From Nocardia amamiensis (lineage in GTDB: Bacteria > Actinomycetota > Actinomycetes > Mycobacteriales > Mycobacteriaceae), in NCBI RefSeq assembly GCF_015477605.1, contig NZ_JADLQX010000016.1:1-64000 (forward strand): 64,000 nt of DNA, read 5' to 3'. Below, in pieces: positions 51,242 through 60,651 of the stretch. The notes below the pieces were generated by a model. The model was not told where the DNA came from. It searched no databases and worked only from the letters and a program-made list of their open reading frames with translations. A program made the position numbers and the translations under genes. Numbering within the stretch: the first letter of the stretch is position 1; every line of letters starts with the position of its first letter.

Positions 51242-51823
51242 TCAGCCGTGCCCCCAGGTGAGGTCCGCGGCAACCCATTCGGATTCCCAGCGCCGCAGGC
51301 GCCGCCGGTCCAGGCCGCGGCGGACGAGCCAGTAGCTCCCCCCGAGCACGACCGAGACGCCGAGCAGCGCGCCCGCGGTGAGCAGCACCGCTTTGCTGGC
51401 GGCCTGGGTCGAGGACGGCGGCTCCACGATTGCCCCACCCTCGTTCAACCAGATCGACACGGTGGAACCCGTTTCCACAACCGTGGTCGACTGGTAGTCG
51501 GCCGTGTGCGTCCCGCCTTCGGCGTCCTTCCAGGACACTCGCGCGGGGATGACCGGCGCGTACAGCGGCGCTTTCCCGGTCTCGATCACGGTGGCGTCGA
51601 CTTGGTGCAGCCGCGCCGTTTCGGCTTGCACCGCAGCCGTTTCCACTCGATACACGGTGCCGCCGACGGTCACCGCCAGCACGGGAACGACGACCAAGAA
51701 CACCAGGGCGAGCAGAGCGGCCACGCCGGTTTGCAGGCGGTCTTCCCCGCGACGCAGTGGATTTCGGTCCAGCCCGACGCGTCGGCACGTCCGGCGGTAC
51801 ATGCTCACCGACCCGGTAGACAT
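51242..51823 (-). CDS. Rv1733c-like membrane protein
   Basis: 193 residues from ATG 51823, with GGAG eight bases upstream. N-terminal NPLRRGEDRLQTGVAALLALVFLVVVPVLAVTVG and C-terminal AVLLTAGALLGVSVVLGGSYWLVRRGLDRRRLRRWESEW are the conserved ends of the Rv1733c family: two membrane spans around an external domain (about 60-140). Rv1733c is DosR-regulated in M. tuberculosis; the function is unknown. It overlaps the upstream TetR gene by 19 bp. Confidence 0.87.
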   Translation of the reverse strand: MSTGSVSMYRRTCRRVGLDRNPLRRGEDRLQTGVAALLALVFLVVVPVLAVTVGGTVYRVETAAVQAETARLHQVDATVIETGKAPLYAPVIPARVSWKDAEGGTHTADYQSTTVVETGSTVSIWLNEGGAIVEPPSSTQAASKAVLLTAGALLGVSVVLGGSYWLVRRGLDRRRLRRWESEWVAADLTWGHG

Positions 51824-52464
51824 GACGGTGACTCCTCGGAACGGAATTCGGCAGTGAGGGTGAGGAGGGTGTCGAAGAATTCTTCGACGAGGCCGGGCAG
51901 GCCCATTGGGTCCGGGCCCGCCGCCCAGCTCTGCAACGCCGCGAGCAGCATGCCCGCACCGGCGGCCACGGCGGTGGCCGGACGTGGATCCGTCAGCGGA
52001 TCCACCCCCAGCCGCGCCGCGATGATCCGGACGGATTCGCGCTGTCCGTCGATGCGGATGCGCTGATAACCGGCGAACAGCCCGGGCTCGTCCTCGAAAC
52101 GCTGGAACAGCGCCCAGCGCCGCGCCAACAGCGCGGCGCGGGCGCCACCGTACTCGGTGGCGAGCCAGTCGTGCACGGCGTTGCGATAGGCGACCAAAGG
52201 CGGCTCGGACGGCGGTCGACGGCACAGCGCCTCGTTGAACAGGTGCACGTCCTGATCGACATCGCCGAGCACGGCCTCCTCGATGGAGGCGAAGTGCCTG
52301 CTGAAAGTGCGCCGGGTGACGCCGGCACGCACCGCGATGTCCTCCACGGCGACCGCGTCGAGACCCCGCTCCGTGAGCAGGTCGAACGCCGCACGCGATA
52401 GCGCCGCACGGCTGCGGCGAGTGCGCAGCCGACGACCGTCCAGACCGACTCCGTCGTCGCCCAT
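51805..52464 (-). CDS. TetR-family transcriptional regulator
   Basis: 219 residues. LSRAAFDLLTERGLDAVAVEDIAVRAGVTRRTFSRHFASIEEAVLGDV is a TetR helix-turn-helix with the recognition helix TRRTFSRHF. Two ATGs occur; 52464 is preferred since a TAGTCT -10 box ends six bases before it, giving a leaderless transcript (52470 is two codons earlier). A 21-bp palindrome covers the likely -35 region. It is cotranscribed with the Rv1733c-like gene, which it probably controls. Confidence 0.88.
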   Translation of the reverse strand: MGDDGVGLDGRRLRTRRSRAALSRAAFDLLTERGLDAVAVEDIAVRAGVTRRTFSRHFASIEEAVLGDVDQDVHLFNEALCRRPPSEPPLVAYRNAVHDWLATEYGGARAALLARRWALFQRFEDEPGLFAGYQRIRIDGQRESVRIIAARLGVDPLTDPRPATAVAAGAGMLLAALQSWAAGPDPMGLPGLVEEFFDTLLTLTAEFRSEESPSCLPGR

Positions 52465-52481
52465 GGACATAGACTACGCCT

Positions 52482-52502
52482 TATTGTCCCATTGGGACAA
52501 TA
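52482..52502. promoter_or_regulatory. 21-bp palindromic operator of the TetR/Rv1733c-like operon
   Basis: Arms TATTGTCCCA (52482-52491) and TGGGACAATA (52493-52502) are perfect 10-bp inverted repeats around one base. On the minus strand TTGTCC within it can serve as -35, 18 bp before TAGTCT (52476-52471). TetR autorepression is likely. Confidence 0.78.
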
Positions 52503-52557
52503 CTTCACTGTGGCCGGACTCACTCCATGCGCGAACACGCACGGCCGTGTCGAGTCG

Positions 52558-53520
52558 TCAGGCCCCCGACTCCGTCACGTGTGCGCGGGATCCTGGTTCG
52601 TCGACCGTCGGCGGGGCGTCGTCGCGGAGCGCTTCCAGCAGCCACCGGGAATGCTCGGGCGGCGGCGCGAGTACCGAAAGCTGGTTGAGCACGGCGTAAT
52701 ACGCGTCCAGATCGGCGACCTTGTCCAGATAGAGCGCGCCGGTCAATTGCTGGAGGTAGACGATGTCGGGCAAGTCCGTCTCGGCGAAACGCAATACGGT
52801 GAAGGCACCGTCGGCGAGTGCGGGCCCACCAACGTGGTCGGCCAGGATCTGGATGGTGATGTGCGGCTGCTGCTCCGCCCGCAGCAGATGCTCGATCTGG
52901 GCACGCCAGACGGTGGACCCGCCGATCCTGCGCCGCAGCGCGGCTTCCTTGATGATCATCCAGAGCTGTGGGGGTTCCGGCCGGGACAGGATCTCCTGGC
53001 GGCGCATACGCAGAGCGACGCGACGCTCGATCGAGGCCGCCGATTCGCCCGCATGAGCCAAGCCGAGCACCGCGCGGGCATACGCCTGTGTCTGCAGCAA
53101 TTCGGGCACCGCTCTCGGCTCATAGCTGCGAATCAGCCGCGCCGCCTGCTCCAAACCCAGGTAGGTGTCGAACCACTTCGGCAACCAGTCGTTGTCGCGG
53201 GCCCACCAGCCCGAGGCGTTGGCTTGCCTGGCCAGCTCGAGGTATCGCTCCCGCTCGCCGGGGTCGGTCACCCGATAGAGGTCGAGCAGGTCCACCAGGT
53301 CGCGTTCCCGGCAGCCGGTGCGCCCGAGTTCCAGCCTGCTGATCTTCGAATGCGACCCGCGAATGGCCTCGCCCGCGGCTTCCCGAGTGAGGCCGCGGTC
53401 CTCGCGTAGGCGGCGGAGGCGACCACCGAGCACCATCCGGAGAACCGTGGGACCGCCACCGGCCACAGGATGGTCACCGGAGCCGAAATCCGTCGCCTGT
53501 CGCACCTTCGAAGGAGGCAT
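52558..53520 (-). CDS. XRE-family regulator with DUF5753 domain (copy 1)
   Basis: 320 residues. An N-terminal Cro/C1-type helix-turn-helix (GGRLRRLREDRGLTREAAGEAIRGSHSKISRLELGRTG, about 32-70) is followed by the DUF5753 ligand-binding-like domain (WLPKWFDTYLGLEQAARLIRSYEPRAVPELLQTQAYARAVL ... LPDIVYLQQLTGALYLD). Such proteins pair with small DUF397 proteins in Streptomyces (BldB-like/WhiJ systems), but no DUF397 gene is adjacent. It is a tandem duplicate of the gene at 53608-54552. Confidence 0.9.
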   Translation of the reverse strand: MPPSKVRQATDFGSGDHPVAGGGPTVLRMVLGGRLRRLREDRGLTREAAGEAIRGSHSKISRLELGRTGCRERDLVDLLDLYRVTDPGERERYLELARQANASGWWARDNDWLPKWFDTYLGLEQAARLIRSYEPRAVPELLQTQAYARAVLGLAHAGESAASIERRVALRMRRQEILSRPEPPQLWMIIKEAALRRRIGGSTVWRAQIEHLLRAEQQPHITIQILADHVGGPALADGAFTVLRFAETDLPDIVYLQQLTGALYLDKVADLDAYYAVLNQLSVLAPPPEHSRWLLEALRDDAPPTVDEPGSRAHVTESGA

Positions 53521-53607
53521 CTCCCGAGTGTGCCACGGGCACCCGACGTCGGCTACGCCCGAAATGCCTTGTACGCCCGGGTATTCCTGGCGGGCCGACG
53601 AATCCGG

Positions 53608-54552
53608 TCAGGCTGAGCCCGACGGTCGATCCATCGTCTCCGGTTGACGCTCGCGCAGCGCCGCGACGAGTTCCCTGGTGTATTCCGGTGGCGCGGCGTG
53701 CACCGAAAGCAGGTTCGCCACCGCGCGATAGGCGGCGAGATCAGCCTGCTTGTCCAGATACAGCGCACCCGTGAGCTGCTGGAGGTACACGATGTCGGGC
53801 AGGTCCGCCTCGGCGAAGCGCAGCATGGTGAAGGCCCCGTCGGCGAGCGCGGGACCGCCGACGTGATCGGCCAGCACCTGCACGGTGACGTTCGGCGCGT
53901 CCGCGGCCCGCAGCACGTGCTCGAGCTGGGCCAGCCACACCCGCGACCCGCCGATCCTGCGCCGCAGCGCCGCCTCCTCGACGATCAGCCACAGCTGCGG
54001 CGGGTTCGGTCTGGCCAGGATTTCCTGGCGGCGCATACGCAAGGCGACGCGCCGCTCGATCGACTCCTCGTCCTCATGGGGATGGGCGAGGACGAGCAGG
54101 GCGCGCGCGTAGTCGGGGGTCTGCAGCAGCTCGGGTATCACCCGCGGCTCGTAGCAGCGAATCAGCTGTGCTGCCTGTTCCAGCCCGAGATAGGTGTCGA
54201 ACCACTTCGGCAGCCAATCGGAGTCGCGGTGCCACCACCCCGAGGTGTTGGCCTGTTTCGCGAGTCGCTTGAATTCGGCCAGCTCCTCCTCGTCGGTGAC
54301 CCCGTACAGCTCGAGCAGGTCGACCAGATCCCGTTCCCGGAACCCGGTACGGCCCAGCTCGAGCCGGCTGATCTTGGAATGCGAACCACGAATCGCCTCG
54401 CCCGCCTCCTCGAGCGAAATGCCACAAGCCTCGCGCAGCCGTCGCATCCGCCCGCCGAGAATCATCCGCAAAACGGTCGGGCCGCCCTCGACGGCCGGAG
54501 CCGTTGTGCGAGCGACTGTTTCAGTTCGAGGCCGCACTACCGAAGCACGCAT
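53608..54552 (-). CDS. XRE-family regulator with DUF5753 domain (copy 2)
   Basis: 314 residues from ATG 54552. Same architecture as copy 1, with very similar HTH (GGRMRRLREACGISLEEAGEAIRGSHSKISRLELGRTGF) and DUF5753 (WLPKWFDTYLGLEQAAQLIRCYEPRVIPELLQTPDYARALL). The two are transcribed in tandem with 87 bp between. Divergence is concentrated in the N-terminal tail and the first HTH helices, which suggests separate binding sites or partners. Confidence 0.9.
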   Translation of the reverse strand: MRASVVRPRTETVARTTAPAVEGGPTVLRMILGGRMRRLREACGISLEEAGEAIRGSHSKISRLELGRTGFRERDLVDLLELYGVTDEEELAEFKRLAKQANTSGWWHRDSDWLPKWFDTYLGLEQAAQLIRCYEPRVIPELLQTPDYARALLVLAHPHEDEESIERRVALRMRRQEILARPNPPQLWLIVEEAALRRRIGGSRVWLAQLEHVLRAADAPNVTVQVLADHVGGPALADGAFTMLRFAEADLPDIVYLQQLTGALYLDKQADLAAYRAVANLLSVHAAPPEYTRELVAALRERQPETMDRPSGSA

Positions 54553-54750
54553 GTTTCGAGTCTCCCATGTGCGTTCGCCACACTCCAGCACCAACCCGAT
54601 GGAATCGAAGCGTATGCGCAGGTGCAAGCACATCCGCAAGATCACCGGACGGTAGTACTGAGATCAGCTGGGCTGCGGTGACATCCACTCGACCACAGCG
54701 ACGCCGACGGATGTCCGCTGCCTACCTGAACGGGATACCGATGCGAGGCA

Positions 54751-55815
54751 TCAGCGCAGCAGCACTGTCGCTGTCGCGCGCCCGAACAACTTGCGCCCCT
54801 CGGAAGTGGCACTCAGCGCGATGGTGGCGGCACGATGCTCGGGATCCAATTCCTTTACCCGGCCACTAAATTCAATCGCACTCGCTTTGGCCGCCGGTAC
54901 CGGTGCGAACCCGGCGAATCGGACCGCGTACTTCGCCACGGCGGCTGGATCGCCCAGCCATGACGTCAGGTACCCGGCGCCGAGCCCCATCGTGAGCAGT
55001 CCGTGCGACACCACATTCGGCAGGCCCGCGCTGCTCGCCACCAAGTCGCTGAAATGGATCGGATTCGAATCACCCGAAACGCCAGCGTAATTCACCAGAT
55101 CACCACGGGTGAGCAGCGTCGTTCGGGGGGCCAGCGCCATGCCGACGGACAACTCCTCGAAAGCGGGGATCGACCGCGGCGTACGCGGCGCGTCGGACGA
55201 ATCCGGTTGTGCCGGTTCGTCGAAGCACTCGACCAGACCGGCGTCTTCGTCGATCGTTCGCGTGGCCGCCGCTGCCGACCGGTCGGCAGCGGACTGCCCG
55301 GTCATGATCACGCCTTCGACCGTGGCGCGCAGGTCGGGGGCGAGATCGACCCCGGTCTGCGCCACCGCGGTGCTGTAGGCGGTCTGCAACACCTCTTTGT
55401 GCTGGTTGGTGAGCACATTCTTGGTGACCATGAAGTCCTTGTCACCGAATTGCCGGAACGACTCGATATAGGAGTCGCACCGCAGTTGGTCGCCCGCGAC
55501 GATCGGGCGGTGCACCTGGATGGACTGCTCGGTCTGCAAGACCTGACCGAGATCGTAGCCGGTGAGCACGGACTCGAACATCTTGCGCTGCACCAGCAGC
55601 AGGACGATCGAGGAAAAGGTCGCCGGCGCGACCAGCCCGTCGAAGCCCAACTCCGCGGCGGCGTCCTCATACCGGTGCGCCGGATGGCCGTCCTGCAGCG
55701 CTCGCGCGAACTCGCGGATCTTCTCTCGGCCCACCTCGTAGTGGTCGGTCAAGCGGTAATGCCGTCCCACCAACGCCATTGCCTGCTCGGACGCGGTGGT
55801 CGTGCTGTCGTTCAT
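54751..55815 (-). CDS. Double-hotdog (HadAB-type) MaoC dehydratase with intact catalytic motif
   Basis: 354 residues from ATG 55815, AGAGGA upstream. First hotdog motif QDGHPAHRYEDAAAELGFDGLVAP; second YAGVSGDSNPIHFSDLVASSAGLP with Asp249 and His254, the hydratase-2 catalytic pair. A low-complexity insert (about 175-215) separates the domains. Probably a (3R)-hydroxyacyl-ACP dehydratase of mycolate or long-chain fatty-acid elongation. It lies beside two lipase genes on the same strand; paralog at 46034-47089. Confidence 0.9.
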   Translation of the reverse strand: MNDSTTTASEQAMALVGRHYRLTDHYEVGREKIREFARALQDGHPAHRYEDAAAELGFDGLVAPATFSSIVLLLVQRKMFESVLTGYDLGQVLQTEQSIQVHRPIVAGDQLRCDSYIESFRQFGDKDFMVTKNVLTNQHKEVLQTAYSTAVAQTGVDLAPDLRATVEGVIMTGQSAADRSAAAATRTIDEDAGLVECFDEPAQPDSSDAPRTPRSIPAFEELSVGMALAPRTTLLTRGDLVNYAGVSGDSNPIHFSDLVASSAGLPNVVSHGLLTMGLGAGYLTSWLGDPAAVAKYAVRFAGFAPVPAAKASAIEFSGRVKELDPEHRAATIALSATSEGRKLFGRATATVLLR

Positions 55816-55909
55816 GTGTCCTCTCGCGGATTCGAGCTTCCCCCCGCCCAGACCGGCACACCGCTGCCATACCGCGTTACCGGATGCCTCCCCCGGCGCC
55901 GTCACACGG

Positions 55910-57313
55910 TCAGCACTCGTCGGGAGCCTGGATCCCGCGCAGCCGATCGTCCAGCCAGATCATGGCCTCCGGATAACCGAGCGCCCCCGCAATGATGTGC
56001 TCACCGAGAACACTACGGTATATCGCGGGCACACCGAGGCGGCACTGTTCCCAGTACAGGTTGCGCGCGCCCTCGGCCGGGATCCAGAACTCCTGTTCCC
56101 CGTTGTAGATATAGAGCGGCGCCGCCGACTTCATCCCTTCCATCCTGGTCACCCGATAGACGTCCGCGGCCAGCGCCGAGTTCAGCGGATCCGGGTAGTT
56201 CGCCGCGACATCGATCGGCAGCATCAGCAGGCCGGCCAGTCCATAACTGCTGCCGCACATGTCCTTCACCGGCGAGGTCGCCACCCACTGGGCGAGATTG
56301 TTCATCCTGGCGAGGATTTCCGGCCGCTCGCGGCCGATCCCGAACACGGCGCCCATGAAAACCGCCGACGCGAGATTTCCGTTCATGCTGCGGGCCAGGA
56401 TCTCGTAGTCCGCGGGCACCCCGCCCAGCGCGGCGCCCACGATCACATCCGCCAATTCCGGTGCGTAACTCGCGATCAGCTTCACCGCCCCATGGGTCGC
56501 GATGGCTCCGCCGGAATAGCCCGCCATACCGAACTTGCTGGTGCCGAACTCCTCCGGCAGCAGTTCACGAACCGCCCTGATCGAGTCGAGCACCGCGTGA
56601 CCGGCCACGAACGGCTCGGCGTAGGCCATCGACGGACCCTCGTGGTCCGGGATCAGCACGGCGTATCCGCGCAGCGCCGCGATATGCGTTGTGGGCGGCA
56701 CGAAGTCGGTGATGCTGGTGTCCGGGTGCAGTCCGTGGGCGAGGGTGTACCCCGGGGTGCAGACACGGCCGAGTGCGTCGATCGGCAAGTTGTTCACCAC
56801 CACCGGCCGCGGGCCCGGGCCGGCCCAGGCTGCCGCGGGAACGACCAGCGTGGCCGTGGCGTACGACGGCGCGCCGTGCGCATCGGTCGTGCGGTACTTC
56901 ACCAGCAGGGCGCGCTGGATCGGGAGCAGCATCAGCGGCGCGGTCGTCGCGCTGACGTCGCGGACCGCGATGACCTGACCCTCGATCAGCTCCTCGAGGT
57001 CAGCGGGACGGTGATCGAACATCGGGTCACCGACGGCCGCAGGCAGTGTGGCCAGGCGCAGCGCCGCCAGCGACGGCGATAATGTGGTGGCTTGCTGCGC
57101 CGGCGAACTCGACTCCGGCAGCGGCGCGATCGGCGGCGGTGGTATCACCCGATCGATGAGCTGTTGCAACTCGGGCAGCAGCCCACCGGGCGGCGGGAAG
57201 ACGCCGGACACGTCGGGCAGCGGCGGCGCGGGCGCCGGCTCCGCGGCGGCAGGGCCGGCCAGGACCGAACCGGCGGCGAGCAATGCGACGGCAATGGCAC
57301 GCAGGTATCTCAT
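55910..57313 (-). CDS. Secreted LIP-family lipase (copy 1)
   Basis: 467 residues. Signal peptide at 1-25 (LRAIAVALLAAGSVLAGPAAA), then a Pro-rich segment and the secretory-lipase fold: VVNNLPIDALGRVCTPGY, LIPDHEGPSMAYAEPFVAGHAVLDSIRAV, nucleophile in MAGYSGGAIATHGA, a Asp near YIYNGEQEFWIP, and His in GEHIIAGALG. Related mycobacterial and fungal LIP enzymes hydrolyse triacylglycerols. The product acts outside the membrane. Confidence 0.88.
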   Translation of the reverse strand: MRYLRAIAVALLAAGSVLAGPAAAEPAPAPPLPDVSGVFPPPGGLLPELQQLIDRVIPPPPIAPLPESSSPAQQATTLSPSLAALRLATLPAAVGDPMFDHRPADLEELIEGQVIAVRDVSATTAPLMLLPIQRALLVKYRTTDAHGAPSYATATLVVPAAAWAGPGPRPVVVNNLPIDALGRVCTPGYTLAHGLHPDTSITDFVPPTTHIAALRGYAVLIPDHEGPSMAYAEPFVAGHAVLDSIRAVRELLPEEFGTSKFGMAGYSGGAIATHGAVKLIASYAPELADVIVGAALGGVPADYEILARSMNGNLASAVFMGAVFGIGRERPEILARMNNLAQWVATSPVKDMCGSSYGLAGLLMLPIDVAANYPDPLNSALAADVYRVTRMEGMKSAAPLYIYNGEQEFWIPAEGARNLYWEQCRLGVPAIYRSVLGEHIIAGALGYPEAMIWLDDRLRGIQAPDEC

Positions 57314-57542
57314 GGCACACGCCTTTGGGTGCGACGGCTATTTCTCTGGCACCCGGGCGTTGCGGCGTTCGACCCCCGAATCTCCCCCTGTCGGACCGGG
57401 AGCCAGGACGTCAGGCTACGTCAGTACCCGCAACTCGAGGCGGGAATGCGCTCGAGTTGTGTTGTCGCGTATCCATATCGCAACAACCGGGGCCGAGATC
57501 CATGCGGAGACAACGGGTCCGGCTCGGCCGTCGCGCGCTCGG

Positions 57543-58787
57543 TCAGCAGTTGCTCGGTGCGGGCTCCCCTCGGAACCGGGCGTCCAGCCAGCTCAGTGCC
57601 GCCGGGATGCCGAGGACCGCCGCCGTCAGGTGGTCGGGTACCGGGATCTGCTCGGATTGCACCCTGACACCGGCGGCACACCACCGCTTGTCGGTGTTGA
57701 CCACCGAGTCGATCGGGATCAGACCGTCGATCGGCGAATGCCATTCGAACACCGGTGTCTTGGGCACACCGTCGTAGAGCTCGAGGCTGTTCTCCTCGAC
57801 GACCGCACGCGCGGTGCTGTCGTTCATCATCGAGGTAGTCTTGGCGAAGTCCATCGCACCGCGGCCTGCGCCGGCGGCCAGGATGTCGTTGGTGCAGCTG
57901 TTGGCGATCTGCGCGCGAGCGGCCAAGCCCCGCTCGTTCAGCTGGTCGCTGAGCGGGAAGCGCTGCGGATATTCCCGTTCCAGCCCGAATCCCGCGGCGA
58001 GCGCGAGCCCGAACACCGGGTGCGGGTTCAGCCCGAGTCCCTCGAGCATCTTCACCAGATTCATCGGCACACCGCCCATGGCCGCACCGGCGATGTCCAG
58101 CTCCGGCGCGTATTTCGGCTGCAGGGCGGCCGCCCACGCGGTTGCCATACCGCCGCCCGAGTATCCGACCATGGACACCGGGCTGCGCTGCACTCCGAGT
58201 TCGGCGACCTGCTTCACGGCGCGAATGCCGTCCAGGGTGATCTGGCCGCCGAGTTTGGCCGCGCCGTAGGCGAAGTTCGGCCCGAGGTGGTCGGGCAGCG
58301 CGACGCTCCAGCCCCGCGCGAGCAGCACGTTCCAGCCCGGTGCTTCCCGCACGACCAGGTTCGGGTCACCGGTGTAGAGGACCCGCGAGACCGAGCACTC
58401 CGAGCCGAGCCCGTTGATGATGTGCTGGAACGACAGCAGCGGCCCGTCGGCACGGTGCGCCTTGGGGGTGAGCACCGTGGTGGTCGCGGCGATCGGCTTC
58501 CCCTCCGAGCTGGTCGACCGGAACCGCACCACGGTCACGGTGGTGTCCGGGAAGACCGCCAGCGGCGGCATCGCCCGGGTCGCGAGCACATCGCCCGGCT
58601 TGCGGTCGGCGATGTCCGCGGGTGTCGCGTAGAAGGGATCCGGATCCGGCTCCGGGAACAACGGCGCGCTGGTTGCCGCACCGGCCATGCTCACCACCAG
58701 CGCCAGGCCCGCGGCCATCGCGCCGATCGCACGTGCGAGACGTCGTCGCCCCACTCCCCTACCCAGCGAACGTGGGTCCTGACTCAT
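57543..58787 (-). CDS. Secreted LIP-family lipase (copy 2)
   Basis: 414 residues from ATG 58787. An Arg-rich N-terminus then ARAIGAMAAGLALVVSMAGAAT forms a long signal peptide. LSFQHIINGLGSECSVSRVL, ALPDHLGPNFAYGAAKLGGQITLDGIRAV, MVGYSGGGMATAWAA (Ser), FEWHSPIDGLIP (acid) and PVPDHLTAAVLG (His) match the LIP family. It is shorter than copy 1 and lacks its Pro-rich front. Same strand, 229 bp upstream of copy 1. Confidence 0.88.
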   Translation of the reverse strand: MSQDPRSLGRGVGRRRLARAIGAMAAGLALVVSMAGAATSAPLFPEPDPDPFYATPADIADRKPGDVLATRAMPPLAVFPDTTVTVVRFRSTSSEGKPIAATTTVLTPKAHRADGPLLSFQHIINGLGSECSVSRVLYTGDPNLVVREAPGWNVLLARGWSVALPDHLGPNFAYGAAKLGGQITLDGIRAVKQVAELGVQRSPVSMVGYSGGGMATAWAAALQPKYAPELDIAGAAMGGVPMNLVKMLEGLGLNPHPVFGLALAAGFGLEREYPQRFPLSDQLNERGLAARAQIANSCTNDILAAGAGRGAMDFAKTTSMMNDSTARAVVEENSLELYDGVPKTPVFEWHSPIDGLIPIDSVVNTDKRWCAAGVRVQSEQIPVPDHLTAAVLGIPAALSWLDARFRGEPAPSNC

Positions 58788-58871
58788 CGAACGTGTGCCT
58801 CCTGATCGTCCAACGCTGTGACCATCCTTGGCAACATGACCCGCGTAAGGCACCCTTGCACCACGAACATG

Positions 58872-58899
58872 TTGACAATTCACAAGTTTGGGGTATCGA
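58872..58899 (+). promoter_or_regulatory. Candidate sigma-A-type promoter
   Basis: TTGACA (58872-58877) and TATCGA (58894-58899) are 16 bp apart, about 165 bp upstream of the small gene at 59063. The -35 is a perfect consensus in an AT-richer patch. Confidence 0.45.
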
Positions 58900-59062
58900 G
58901 CCGGTGGCCGCGACACTGCCCGGCTCGTGACTGTACCCCACCGCCGGGTGTCCGATCTGTGAAATTTCCAGCCGATAACCTGGAACATGTTCTCAGCATT
59001 GGCGGCGCTCTACCGTCAGTGGTACGGCGCGGTTGCCGCGCCGGCCGGAAGGAGACGGTGGC

Positions 59063-59305
59063 ATGGACGGCACTGCGCAACGACTAGCTCACTGCGATGA
59101 CACCCAGGAGACGCCGACCCGGCGGATCACTGTCTACTTCGACGGACCCACCCCTGAGGACGCGTTGATCCTCGAGTACGCGGCGACTGGGACCGAGGCG
59201 TGGGAGTTCACCTCGGCCGCCGCGCATGCCGGGCTCACCGTCACCGTTGACGGCGATGTCCGACCCGACCTGCGCAGGCTCCCCTGCCGCTCGCTCTGGC
59301 GCTGA
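59063..59305 (+). CDS. Small protein of unknown function
   Basis: 80 residues, AAGGAG upstream of the ATG. RRITVYFDGPTPEDALILEYAATGTEAWEFTSAAAHAGLTVTVDGD suggests a small alpha/beta domain. I do not recognise the family. It has its own promoter candidate and ends 10 bp before the convergent lipase gene. Confidence 0.6.
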   Translation: MDGTAQRLAHCDDTQETPTRRITVYFDGPTPEDALILEYAATGTEAWEFTSAAAHAGLTVTVDGDVRPDLRRLPCRSLWR

Positions 59306-59315
59306 GTACGCGAGC

Positions 59316-60443
59316 TCAGGGCCGATCCAGCACCGCACGCAGGAACGCGAGTGCGTCGGGAAACGCTTCGCGCGCCGCGCCCAGATGATCGCCGGGGTAC
59401 CAGCCCACGCGCAGATCGGTTCCGGACGAGTGCAGCTGAGCGATCAGTTCCAGCGCCAGCGGCGCGGGAACCTCCAGGTCCGTCAGCCCCTGACCGAGAA
59501 ACAGCGGCACCGAGTAACCGCTCGTCGGCACCCGCAGCATCGCCCGCAGTGCGGCGAGCAGGGCGGGATCGTCCAGCGGCCGCGACAGCATGGCGCCGAT
59601 GCCGACACCGGACACCCTCGCGTCCGCCTCGACCGCGCACTCCGTTTCCACGATCCGCAGCACGTCAAGGCCCACCGGCGTCAGATACCCGTCGATATCG
59701 AGTTCCGGTGCGCTGGACCGCAGCCCCGCCAGCAGCATGCCGAAGTAGGCGGTGGTCTTCTGCAGCGGCAGCCGCGGCAGCCACGGCCCGGCGAGTCGAA
59801 CCACCAGATCCAGATTCGACGGTGTCCCGGTGGCGGCCGCGCCGCGTAACTCCAGCTCTGGGGCGTCACCGGGCGCGAGCTGAGCGGTGAACATCGCCGC
59901 ATGCCCGCCTTGGGACTGGCCGAACACCGCCCAGCGCGTGCCGAGGGAGGGGGCCACCGCGCGCGCGGCGCGCACGCCGTCGATAATGCTGCGCGCCTGC
60001 GCTGGACCGTCCAGATAGGGATGGATGCCGGGCGTGCCGAGCCCGACGTAGTCGGAGACCACGACCGCGTACCCGGCGCGCAGGAGATCCGGGTACACCG
60101 ACGTCAGGTAATAATCCCGCGGTTGCAGCGTGAACGCGCAGTGGTCGGCGATGCCCGACGTGCCGTGCGCGTAGGCGACGATCGGCCACCCGCCGTGCGG
60201 CGACCTGCCTTCGGGCAAGTACAGCACGCCGGTGCTCTGCATCGGCCCGCGCGGGCCACGCGACCAATAGGTGAACCGCTCGGCTGTCACGGCTCCCTGC
60301 ACATGTAATCGCCCAGCCAGTTCCACCAGTTCAGTCACGGTCCCCGGCGCCTCGCCCACTCGCGCCGCAGCGGGGCCGCCCAGCACGACCGTCATCGAGA
60401 CCACGACCCCCGCCGCCCCCGCCATGATCCGTCCACAACGCAT
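59316..60443 (-). CDS. Secreted alpha/beta-hydrolase lipase (LIP-like)
   Basis: 375 residues. Signal peptide at 1-27 (MAGAAGVVVSMTVVLGGPAAA). YAHGTSGIADHCAF (oxyanion hole), VVSDYVGLGTPGIHPYL, VFGQSQGGHAAMF (Ser) and WYPGDHLGAAREAF (His) define the triad of secreted lipases related to the LIP family. Fourth secreted acyl hydrolase in this 20-kb stretch. Divergent from the DUF2599 lipoprotein gene. Confidence 0.88.
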   Translation of the reverse strand: MRCGRIMAGAAGVVVSMTVVLGGPAAARVGEAPGTVTELVELAGRLHVQGAVTAERFTYWSRGPRGPMQSTGVLYLPEGRSPHGGWPIVAYAHGTSGIADHCAFTLQPRDYYLTSVYPDLLRAGYAVVVSDYVGLGTPGIHPYLDGPAQARSIIDGVRAARAVAPSLGTRWAVFGQSQGGHAAMFTAQLAPGDAPELELRGAAATGTPSNLDLVVRLAGPWLPRLPLQKTTAYFGMLLAGLRSSAPELDIDGYLTPVGLDVLRIVETECAVEADARVSGVGIGAMLSRPLDDPALLAALRAMLRVPTSGYSVPLFLGQGLTDLEVPAPLALELIAQLHSSGTDLRVGWYPGDHLGAAREAFPDALAFLRAVLDRP

Positions 60444-60651
60444 GACCGACTATCTCCAGCCCGAGCCGCACCGGCAAGCCACCACAATCGGTGGCCCGAC
60501 CGCCTGCCTGCCCGCCGCGGCCGGCTCGCCATGCGGCGACGTCCGCCTTCGCTGCGCCGGGTGCGGGCTGGGACGGACCTCCTCCGGCCGCGCCCATTAA
60601 GCTCGAGAGAGCACGCCCGACGGTGCCGAGGAGAACACGGGAGGTTCGATC

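Noticed and set aside
50878..51261. Plus-strand gene of 127 codons in the gap before the Rv1733c-like gene
   Set aside because: It runs through the perfect hairpin and has low-complexity Arg/Pro composition and no ribosome binding site.
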